Shown piece by piece: positions 57,044 to 64,000 of a DNA stretch of 64,000 nt. The notes under the pieces are model-generated. The model saw only the letters and a list, made by a program, of their open reading frames with translations. It was not told where the DNA came from and searched no databases. This DNA comes from an uncultured Acinetobacter sp. (lineage in GTDB: Bacteria > Pseudomonadota > Gammaproteobacteria > Pseudomonadales > Moraxellaceae), in contig NZ_CALUDM010000001.1 of assembly GCF_943914805.1 (NCBI RefSeq), positions 34,303 to 98,302 of the forward strand, written 5' to 3'. The first letter of the stretch is position 1, and every line of letters begins with the position of its first letter. Made by a program: the position numbers and the translations under genes.

Positions 57044-57799
57044 ATGACACAACATTCTTTAAACGGTAAAACAGCAATTATTACAGGCGGAGCAAAAAAT
57101 TTAGGTGGTCTAATTGCACGTAAATTTGCAGAACATGGTGCAAACCTCGTCATTCATTACAATAGTGCCGCAACATTAGCAGATGCTGAACAAACTCTCG
57201 CTGATGTTGAAAAATTAGGTGCAAAAGCCGTCCTTGCCCAAGCAGATTTGTCTGATATTCAAGAAATTGATCGTTTATTTATTCTTGCTAAAGAAACCTT
57301 TGGCGGTGTAGATATTGCCATTAATACAGTAGGTCGTGTATTGAAAAAACCTTTTGTGGATACAACTGAACAAGAGTTTGATTCCATGAATGATGTCAAT
57401 AATAAGATTGCTTATTTCTTTATTCAATCCGCAGGTAAACACTTAAATAATAATGGAAAAATTTGCTCAATCGTGACCAGTCTTTTAGCTGCTTATACAG
57501 GTTTGTATTCCACATACGAAGGCTTAAAAGCCCCTGTAGAGCACTATACACGCGCTGCGTCTAAAGAGTTCGGTGAACGTGGTATTTCAGTGACTGCGGT
57601 CGCTCCTGGCCCGATGGATACTCCTTTCTTCTACGGGCAAGAAGCACCTGAAGCTGTGGCTTATCATAAATCGGCTGCTGCACTAGGTGGTTTGACTAAA
57701 ATTGAAGATATTGAGCCTTTAGTACGCTTTTTGGTGACGGATGGCTGGTGGATTACAGGTCAGACCATTTTTGCAAATGGTGGTTATACCACTCGTTAA
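57044..57799 (+). CDS. SDR-family oxidoreductase
   Basis: This 251-residue short-chain dehydrogenase/reductase has a Rossmann motif ITGGAKNLGGLIA near 12-24, an N-T-V-G in place of NNAG (INTVGRVLKKPFVDT), and the catalytic YEGLK in STYEGLKAPVEHYT. The end WWITGQTIFANGGYTTR is typical of SDRs. The substrate is unknown. The start is the ATG at 57044, 110 bp from the divergent LysR gene, which probably regulates it. Confidence 0.9.
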   Translation: MTQHSLNGKTAIITGGAKNLGGLIARKFAEHGANLVIHYNSAATLADAEQTLADVEKLGAKAVLAQADLSDIQEIDRLFILAKETFGGVDIAINTVGRVLKKPFVDTTEQEFDSMNDVNNKIAYFFIQSAGKHLNNNGKICSIVTSLLAAYTGLYSTYEGLKAPVEHYTRAASKEFGERGISVTAVAPGPMDTPFFYGQEAPEAVAYHKSAAALGGLTKIEDIEPLVRFLVTDGWWITGQTIFANGGYTTR

Positions 57800-57881
57800 T
57801 CCCCCAACTTCTTATTCTTAAATTTTATGATATGAGGTGCTATGAATATAAGATGTATTGATAGAACCTCTGGAACAATAT

Positions 57882-58127
57882 ATGCGTACGCTGATAATTA
57901 TTGCCATAGGTCTTTGTATTGATTTCGCTTTAATGAGTTTTATACCTAAAAAATTCCAAATTATCGCAGGTATCATTTTTAGTTTGATTTGGGCTGGGGT
58001 TGTATTTTGGAATTTGCGTCTTGGGTTATCTCATGGTTATACCCTAGAAGAAGAATTACAGATTCAGCTTTTAATCTTTTTTGTTCCCGTAACTGCTTAT
58101 TGGGGATACTTTTTATTTAAAAACTGA
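57882..58127 (+). CDS. Small membrane protein of unknown function
   Basis: This 81-residue protein has three predicted transmembrane helices (about 1-17, 22-42 and 59-78) linked by short loops (GLSHGYTLEEELQIQ near 49-63). No family is recognised. I chose the ATG at 57882, preceded by GGA at seven bases. A longer version starting at TTG 57858 is possible. A short overlapping reading frame of 26 codons begins at ATG 57842 behind GAGG and might act in translation of this gene. Confidence 0.55.
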   Translation: MRTLIIIAIGLCIDFALMSFIPKKFQIIAGIIFSLIWAGVVFWNLRLGLSHGYTLEEELQIQLLIFFVPVTAYWGYFLFKN

Positions 58128-58172
58128 GTATTTTATTTAAAAAACCAAGTCCTATTGAATACGCATTCCTAT

Positions 58173-58206
58173 AAATCAAAAAGCCTCCGAAGAGGCTTTT
58201 TGATTT
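58173..58206. terminator. Bidirectional terminator
   Basis: AAATCAAAAAGCCTC (58173-58187) and GAGGCTTTTTGATTT (58192-58206) form a perfect 15-bp stem with tetraloop CGAA. It lies between convergent genes (small membrane protein and tex). Confidence 0.92.
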
Positions 58207-58291
58207 ATTGATTATTCGGCTTTTTCTACTTTAGTTCTGCCTACTTTAATGCTGATTACTGCTTTGCAATTAAATAGGTCTTCAACCAAAC

Positions 58292-60676
58292 TTATTTCGA
58301 ACCTTTAATCCCTGCTTGTAATAACAACGCACCTAAACCACCAATTTTATTTTCTTGTGGTTTTGCTGCTTGCGGTTTATTGCCATGACGAGGTGACTTG
58401 TCTTTATTGTCATGATTTTTATCATGGTTTGGACGAGCACCTTGTGGACGTTTCGCCTGTGGCTTACGCTCACCACGTTGTTCATTGTTATTGAACTCAC
58501 GTTTTTGACGAGATGCTTTAGCAGGTGCTTCCGAACCTTCTGGACGCATAGACAAGTTGACACGATTACGTTCAGCATCAACAGTTAAAACACGCACTTG
58601 AACAATTTGGCCCGGTTTTACCACTTTATGCGGATCAGAAACAAATTCATTGGCAAGTTCAGAGATGTGAATTAAACCATCTTGATGTACGCCGACATCG
58701 ACGAAAGCACCGAAGTTAGTCACATTGGTAATCACACCTTCCAATTGTAAACCTTCAGTCAACTGAGCCACTTCTGTAATGTCTTCACGGAACTTCGCTG
58801 TACGGAATTCAGGACGAGGATCACGACCCGGTTTTTCAAGTTCGTTCAATACATCTTGAATCGTTGGAAGACCAAAGTTGTCATCAACAAAACTTTCAGC
58901 TTGTACTTGACGAATGATTTCAGTATTTCCAATGATGTCTTTTACTGTTGTTGCTTTTGCTTCAACAATTTTATTCACCAAACCATAAGATTCTGGGTGA
59001 ACAGCAGATGCATCTAACGGTTCTGAACCCGCTTGAATACGTAAGAAACCTGCAGCTTGTTCAAAAGTACGCTCGCCTAAACGTGGTACATTTTTCAGAG
59101 CTTGGCGATTGTCAAAACGGCCATTTTCTTTACGGTAATCAACAATTTGTTGCGCAATAGATTTATTCAAACCTGCGATATAAGACAAAATTGCAGGAGA
59201 TGCAGTATTCACATCCACACCCACAGAGTTTACACAGTCTTCTACCACAGCTTCGAGTGTTTTAGCCAAACCAGTTTGGTTTACATCGTGTTGATATTGA
59301 CCTACACCAATCGATTTAGGATCAATTTTCACCAATTCTGCTAATGGATCTTGTAAACGACGTGCAATAGACACCGCACCACGAATAGATACATCTAGGT
59401 CAGGTAGTTCTGCAGAAGCCAATTCTGATGCTGAATACACTGATGCACCTGCTTCAGATACTGAAACACGTGTTAGTTTTAAATCACTGTTTGCAGTCAT
59501 CATTTCAGCGACAACAGCTTCCGTTTCACGGCTCGCGGTACCATTTCCAATTGCGATTAAATCGACATTGAATTCACGACACAAACGCGCTAGTTCTGCA
59601 ATTGAACCTTCTTTATCTTCTTTTGGTGCAAATGGATAAATCGTGCTGTGTGTAACCACATCACCAGATTCATTCACCACTGCCAATTTCACGCCTGTAC
59701 GAATACCAGGGTCTACACCAAGTGTACAACGTGAACCCGCAGGTGCTGAAAGTAATAAATGACGAAGGTTTTCAGCAAAGACATCCATTGCTTCAGCTTC
59801 GGCAGCAAGACGTTTTTCTGTCAGTAATGAATGTTCAATCGTAGGACGAACTTTACCTAACCAGAATAGTTTTGCAGTTTGCTTTAAGAAATCTTGACGA
59901 GCTTGAGGTTGAACCGTTTCAAGATCGTATTCAGTTTCAATACGAATCAATGGCGCATCATCTTGGCCATCAACTTTAAGACCTAATACGTTTTCTTGGC
60001 GACCACGGAGCATTGCCAATAAACGATGTGAAGGTACTTTATTCAGATTTTCAGAAAAATCGAAGTAATCACGGAATTTCTTACCAACTTCTTTTTTCTC
60101 ATCAGAAGCCACTAAGCTTTTTAATACAGCTGTTTTGGCAAACGTTGTTTTCAGATCCGTCGTCAATGCAATATTTTGTGCCCACTCATCGATGATGATG
60201 TGCTGAATCGCATCCAACTGACTTTCTACATCTGCATAATCTTCATGGCTAAAACCTGCCAATGCTTCTGTTGGATCAACATTTTCATTGAGAATTTTTT
60301 CAGCAATTGGACCTAAGCCTGCTTCTTTTGCCTTAAATGATTTGCTGGTACGTTTCGGACGGTAAGGTGCATAAAGTTCTTCTAATGCATTTTTTGTTTC
60401 CGCAGCATTCACGCGTGCAAGTAAATCATCCGATAACTTGTTTTGTTCTTTTAAAGATTCGATTACTTTTTCACGGCGCTCAAACAAATCACGTAAATAA
60501 ACAAGACGTGTATCAAGTTGGCGTAATTGTGTATCGTCTAAGCCCTGCGTTACTTCTTTACGGTAACGTGCAATAAATGGAACACTAGAACCTTCATCAA
60601 TCAGTTTAATGGCAGCTTCTACTTGGTTTGGACGTACGGCAAGTTCACTTGCCAACTGCTGAACTAAGTCAGTCAT
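58292..60676 (-). CDS. tex: Tex-family RNA-binding transcription factor
   Basis: Tex (794 residues) is a conserved nucleic-acid-binding protein linked to transcript stability and virulence gene expression. The order is an N-terminal helical Tex domain, a YqgF/RNase H-like domain starting LGVDPGIRTGVKLAVV, a helix-hairpin-helix region (NTASPAILSYIAGLN), and an S1 domain (GVITNVTNFGAFVDVGVHQD). A Lys/Arg/Asn-rich tail follows. The ATG at 60676 begins the conserved sequence; a GTG 15 bases upstream is an alternative. Confidence 0.95.
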   Translation of the reverse strand: MTDLVQQLASELAVRPNQVEAAIKLIDEGSSVPFIARYRKEVTQGLDDTQLRQLDTRLVYLRDLFERREKVIESLKEQNKLSDDLLARVNAAETKNALEELYAPYRPKRTSKSFKAKEAGLGPIAEKILNENVDPTEALAGFSHEDYADVESQLDAIQHIIIDEWAQNIALTTDLKTTFAKTAVLKSLVASDEKKEVGKKFRDYFDFSENLNKVPSHRLLAMLRGRQENVLGLKVDGQDDAPLIRIETEYDLETVQPQARQDFLKQTAKLFWLGKVRPTIEHSLLTEKRLAAEAEAMDVFAENLRHLLLSAPAGSRCTLGVDPGIRTGVKLAVVNESGDVVTHSTIYPFAPKEDKEGSIAELARLCREFNVDLIAIGNGTASRETEAVVAEMMTANSDLKLTRVSVSEAGASVYSASELASAELPDLDVSIRGAVSIARRLQDPLAELVKIDPKSIGVGQYQHDVNQTGLAKTLEAVVEDCVNSVGVDVNTASPAILSYIAGLNKSIAQQIVDYRKENGRFDNRQALKNVPRLGERTFEQAAGFLRIQAGSEPLDASAVHPESYGLVNKIVEAKATTVKDIIGNTEIIRQVQAESFVDDNFGLPTIQDVLNELEKPGRDPRPEFRTAKFREDITEVAQLTEGLQLEGVITNVTNFGAFVDVGVHQDGLIHISELANEFVSDPHKVVKPGQIVQVRVLTVDAERNRVNLSMRPEGSEAPAKASRQKREFNNNEQRGERKPQAKRPQGARPNHDKNHDNKDKSPRHGNKPQAAKPQENKIGGLGALLLQAGIKGSK

Positions 60677-60691
60677 CGTGTTTAATTCCAC

Positions 60692-61273
60692 AAGGATAAG
60701 GACTAAAAGTTAGTGATTATAAAGACCAAGACCATAAAATCCACAATTGTTTTACAAATTAGCAGTGAAAAAAATGATTAAAGATCGTTTTTCTTAAATT
60801 TTTACAGTGTAATTGGGTATTTTCACACAATTTCAAAAATAATGGCTTGGTAAATCAACTTTACCTACTGCTCATTTTACCTTTCTCTTCAATTAAAAAT
60901 ACAAAGTAATATTGCTTTTTTAATTCAAAATTATCGTGTATACCTGTTTGAATATCATCGATTTGAATATGACTTAAAAATCATTCCAATAGGTTAATGA
61001 TCGTTGCTTGTATTTCTAATGATAAAAAATGATGAATATATACGCTTAAACAAAAACTTATTATCAAAATACATCAATTTTTCATTTGCAAATGTTATAT
61101 CTTTTTATTTATAAACATAGAATGAGCTCGATAATTTCAACATGTTGTTTTTTGGTTTCAAAACAGGCTTAAAATTGTAATTTTGAGCAATTTGATACAT
61201 AGTCTTAACAAGAACTTAGGCATTATACTGAGATTAACGATCGTCATAATTTACAATATTAAGGGAGTGCATC
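60692..61273. other. Intergenic region between tex and ompR
   Basis: This is an AT-rich gap of about 580 bp with no gene I can support. TTTGAATAT occurs twice (60947-60955 and 60962-60970) with 15-bp periodicity. A -10-like TATACT lies at 61224-61229, about 45 bp before ompR, with a weak -35 (AGTCTT, 61201-61206). An AAGGGAG ribosome-binding site precedes the ompR ATG. Confidence 0.4.
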
Positions 61274-62038
61274 ATGAGTTTGGTTGTACCTGCTGAAAAT
61301 ACAGATGTTGTACAAAACGAAACTGACCGTGTCGAACGCATTTTAGTTGTCGATGATGATGTGCGTTTGCGTACCCTTTTGCAGCGCTTTTTGGAAGATA
61401 AAGGTTTTGTTGTTAAAACTGCACACGATGCAACACAAATGGATCGTTTACTACAACGTGAACTATTTTCATTGATTGTTTTAGATTTCATGCTTCCTGT
61501 AGAAGATGGTTTAAGCATTTGTCGTCGTTTGCGCCAATCGAATATTGATACACCGATCATCATGCTCACAGCACGTGGTAGCGATTCTGACCGTATTGCA
61601 GGTCTTGAAGCGGGTGCAGATGATTATTTACCAAAACCATTCAATCCAAATGAGTTATTGGCACGTATTCGCGCAATCTTACGTCGTCAAGTGCGTGAAG
61701 TTCCAGGTGCGCCAAGCCAAAACGTAGAAGTCGTTTCATTTGGCCCATGGTCACTCGATCTTTCGACACGTACTTTAACGCGTGAAGGACAAGTTGTTAC
61801 CCTCACTACAGGTGAATTTGCAGTTTTAAAAGCATTGGTACAACATCCACGTGAGCCACTCACTCGTGACAAGTTAATGAATCTTGCACGTGGTCGTGAA
61901 TGGGGTGCTATGGAACGCTCTATCGATGTCCAAGTATCACGTTTGCGTCGTTTGATCGAAGAAAATCCTGCCCGCGCACGTTATATTCAAACGGTTTGGG
62001 GCGTCGGTTATGTATTCGTTCCAGATGGTGCTGAATAA
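61274..62038 (+). CDS. ompR: Response regulator OmpR
   Basis: OmpR (254 residues) is a DNA-binding response regulator, probably of osmotic or envelope stress genes. The receiver domain has Asp27-29 and the phospho-acceptor Asp71 (LIVLDFMLP), with the sequence around PKPFNPNELLARIRAILRR as in E. coli OmpR. The winged-helix DNA-binding domain ends GVGYVFVPDGAE. It carries about 16 more N-terminal residues than E. coli OmpR. The stop is followed by a hairpin terminator, so envZ may not be co-transcribed. Confidence 0.95.
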   Translation: MSLVVPAENTDVVQNETDRVERILVVDDDVRLRTLLQRFLEDKGFVVKTAHDATQMDRLLQRELFSLIVLDFMLPVEDGLSICRRLRQSNIDTPIIMLTARGSDSDRIAGLEAGADDYLPKPFNPNELLARIRAILRRQVREVPGAPSQNVEVVSFGPWSLDLSTRTLTREGQVVTLTTGEFAVLKALVQHPREPLTRDKLMNLARGREWGAMERSIDVQVSRLRRLIEENPARARYIQTVWGVGYVFVPDGAE

Positions 62039-62051
62039 TATTTAAGTTTGC

Positions 62052-62080
62052 ATAAGCCTATTTCGATAGGCTTATTTTAT
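62052..62080 (+). terminator. Terminator between ompR and envZ
   Basis: ATAAGCCTAT (62052-62061) and ATAGGCTTAT (62066-62075) form a perfect 10-bp stem with loop TTCG, followed by a T-rich run. It is 14 bp past the ompR stop. Confidence 0.82.
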
Positions 62081-62169
62081 TTTGCCAATACTAAACAGCT
62101 AAATCCTGTTGAATCATGGGATTTCGTTATTTTTAATAGAATATATTTTTAAACATTGATATTTAATTA

Positions 62170-62435
62170 GGGTCTGTTGACAATTCGTCTATGTTTGCGA
62201 CTATGAGTATTTTTTAGGCGATACTAGGCGTGAAATACGAAATTTAGTCATTCTAAATGAGTAGTTCACAACAACGTAGCGTCAAAAAACACTCTAGTCC
62301 CGAAGGGTTGTGGCTAAAATTATCTCAGCCTTCGTTATGAAACTTGAAAATAGTCTCGCTATTCTCTTCGTTGCATGCCTTGTCTGCTCAATTTTAGCCT
62401 ACAACGCAAACCATTTATGAAATGTCAACAGACCC
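62170..62435. mobile_element. 266-bp MITE-like element between ompR and envZ
   Basis: The ends are near-perfect inverted repeats: left GGGTCTGTTGACAATT, right (complement) GGGTCTGTTGACATTT, with further similarity to about 30 bp (GTTTGCG). Both ends are flanked by TA (62168-62169 and 62436-62437), which fits a 2-bp target duplication as in Tc1/mariner-like or IS427-type elements. A second, inner inverted repeat (62307-62321 and 62390-62405) gives a long hairpin. No transposase reading frame fits. The family is inferred. Confidence 0.75.
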
Positions 62436-62480
62436 TAACCTACAAAATTTAATTAATCTGCAAAATATTTGGATATATCA

Positions 62481-63941
62481 GTGAAACTAGAACCCATAGA
62501 TCCACAAGACTTTACTGAATTTGTTGCCTACCGAGAGCGAAAACGTACGCCTTGGGAACGCTTTTTAGACAAAATCAAACCTCGTTCAGCAGCGATGCGT
62601 ACCACGGTTTTGGTTTTGTTCGTGGTTTTTTTCAGTCTATTCATGTCTTTATGGTTTTTTTGGAAAACACTCTACTTACCTGAAATTCAACAGCATGCAA
62701 AATTTTTAGCTGTTGAATTGGAAATGATCAATAATCCACGTTTACAGATTTATCACGATGAAGTTCAACTCGATATTGATGAATGGTTAAAACAAAGAGT
62801 GGGTGTGGAATATGTCACTGATCCTAAAGAATATCCAAATGTAAAAGATAAAATTATCGCAGACTTTTTCACGAATCGTGTTGAACGTCAACTCGCAAAA
62901 GAGTTGAAGATGAAGAATGTCACGGTCTACTTTCAGTTTAAACCTAGCCCGAGAATTTGGGTACAAACCCCTGAAATGAATGGGAATTGGGTCAGAGAAC
63001 CGTTACATACCTATGCCAATTACAGCCCTGAACTTATTTTAGGCTGGTTATTGGGTATTCCACTCATCGCTGCAGCCATTATTTTAACCTTAGTCAGACA
63101 GCTTAATCGTCCATTACGTCGACTACAAAATGCTGCCAATAATTATAGTAAAACAGGCAAAGCCGCATATCTAGAAACCAACCACGGCCCGCAAGAAATT
63201 CGTGAGGTTAACCAAGCATTTAACCATATGATTTATACGCTTGAACAAACCGAACGAGACCGACAAATTATGCTTGCAGGGATTTCACACGATCTACGCA
63301 CCCCACTGACTCGAATTCGTTTAAGTGCGGAAATGATGGCAGATGAAGACTTTCTGAAAGAAGGTATGATCTATGATGTCGATGACATGGATGCCATTTT
63401 GAGTCAGTTTATTTCGTATATGCGAGATGGTTCCGATGAAGCGCTTCAAGAAACCAATATCAATATTTTGCTGCAAGAATTAGTGATTCAATTCAAACCT
63501 TTGGATATTCGATTTAGCCCGAATGAACTCCCTATGATTACCGCCCGCACTCTCTCACTTAAACGGTTAATTGGTAACTTAATTAATAACGCAAAACGCT
63601 ATGGTGCTGAACCGATTGAACTCAGCGCTATTGTTGAAGGTGATCATATCCAAATCTGTGTTGCGGATCATGGTGAAGGTATACCTGAAGATCAAATCGA
63701 AGACTTAATGCAGCCTTTTGTCCGAGGAAATTCAGCAAGAACAGTACAAGGAAGTGGTTTAGGATTAGCCATTGTCAAACGTATTGTCGATATTCATCAA
63801 GGTCAATTGGCAATTTCCAACCGTGCAACGGGTGGATTACAAGCCATTATTTCATTGCCAATCGCAATAAAAGAGGAAAATGAGCCGACAACTTCTAATC
63901 CAATTCAAAAAATTAAACAAAGCTTGACCGATCGTTTTTAA
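62481..63941 (+). CDS. envZ: Sensor histidine kinase EnvZ
   Basis: EnvZ (486 residues) is the inner-membrane sensor kinase partner of OmpR. There are two transmembrane helices (about 38-59 and 185-205) around a periplasmic domain, then HAMP, the DHp domain with His270 (ISHDLRTPLTRIRL, identical to E. coli around the His), and a HATPase domain with NLINNAKRYG and GSGLGLAIVKRI. I chose GTG 62481, with TTGGA seven bases upstream, over the TTG at 62469. The N-terminal cytosolic stretch is longer than in E. coli. It lies 442 bp from ompR because a terminator and a MITE-like element intervene. Confidence 0.93.
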   Translation: MKLEPIDPQDFTEFVAYRERKRTPWERFLDKIKPRSAAMRTTVLVLFVVFFSLFMSLWFFWKTLYLPEIQQHAKFLAVELEMINNPRLQIYHDEVQLDIDEWLKQRVGVEYVTDPKEYPNVKDKIIADFFTNRVERQLAKELKMKNVTVYFQFKPSPRIWVQTPEMNGNWVREPLHTYANYSPELILGWLLGIPLIAAAIILTLVRQLNRPLRRLQNAANNYSKTGKAAYLETNHGPQEIREVNQAFNHMIYTLEQTERDRQIMLAGISHDLRTPLTRIRLSAEMMADEDFLKEGMIYDVDDMDAILSQFISYMRDGSDEALQETNINILLQELVIQFKPLDIRFSPNELPMITARTLSLKRLIGNLINNAKRYGAEPIELSAIVEGDHIQICVADHGEGIPEDQIEDLMQPFVRGNSARTVQGSGLGLAIVKRIVDIHQGQLAISNRATGGLQAIISLPIAIKEENEPTTSNPIQKIKQSLTDRF

Positions 63942-63969
63942 CGATTGATTAATTAAGCAACATTCAGCT

Positions 63970-63992
63970 TTGGCTGTTTCACAAACAGCCAA
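63970..63992 (+). terminator. Terminator after envZ
   Basis: TTGGCTGTTT (63970-63979) and AAACAGCCAA (63983-63992) form a 10-bp stem with loop CAC, followed by TATTATTT at the window edge. Confidence 0.8.
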
Positions 63993-64000
63993 TATTATTT

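Noticed and set aside
57842..57921. Annotating the 26-codon frame at 57842 as a gene
   Set aside because: It is too short and overlaps another gene; no domain or conservation can be judged, so it is listed only as a finding.

Overview
The window is a chromosomal segment from a gammaproteobacterium, almost certainly an Acinetobacter. The reasons are low GC by eye, an acr1-type fatty acyl-CoA reductase matching the 295-residue Acinetobacter enzyme, an Acinetobacter-style pilMNOPQ (com) locus, a fused hisIE, an Mrp antiporter with fused A and B subunits, and an OmpR with a short N-terminal extension. I cannot name the species. No prophage, CRISPR array or complete insertion sequence is visible. 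Most of the content is core genome, with one MITE-like element and several small repeats.

Layout. Positions 1-7.3 kb hold the end of a flavin monooxygenase, hisIE, a PhoX-type phosphatase on the minus strand, and a two-gene unit of a UvrD-like helicase and a degenerate COG3950-like ATPase. Positions 7.3-13.6 kb are the six-gene mrp operon behind a structured leader. Positions 13.6-21.2 kb hold a PF10118-type protein and gltB-gltD. Positions 21.2-29.0 kb are one minus-strand run, pilMNOPQ-aroK-aroB-SPOR/DamX-like, with divergent PBP1a (ponA) up to 31.7 kb. Positions 31.7-39.8 kb hold rlmA and the dcw genes rsmH-ftsL-ftsI-murE-murF-mraY. Positions 40.0-42.4 kb hold two tandem sulfate-binding proteins with no transporter genes beside them. 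Positions 42.7-45.5 kb hold a small secreted orphan, gltX, a tRNA-Ala(GGC)/tRNA-Glu(TTC) operon and a zinc-ribbon membrane protein.

Positions 45.5-54.1 kb are a metal-homeostasis block: a CDF exporter with a His-Asp repeat tail, a DUF4198 protein behind a Fur-box-like sequence, and a czcI-czcC-czcB-czcA efflux operon. Positions 54.3-60.7 kb hold a Sel1-repeat protein, acr1, a divergent LysR/SDR pair, a small membrane protein and tex. Positions 60.7-64.0 kb hold ompR and envZ, separated by a hairpin terminator and a 266-bp MITE-like element flanked by TA.

Functionally the window links cell-wall synthesis and division (dcw genes, PBP1a), type IV pilus and DNA uptake, nitrogen assimilation (GOGAT), cation and pH homeostasis (Mrp), divalent-metal efflux, sulfate capture and wax-ester precursor synthesis. 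The parts I find least explained are the structured mrp leader, the helicase/pseudo-ATPase pair, and the mobile element plus terminator splitting ompR from envZ.
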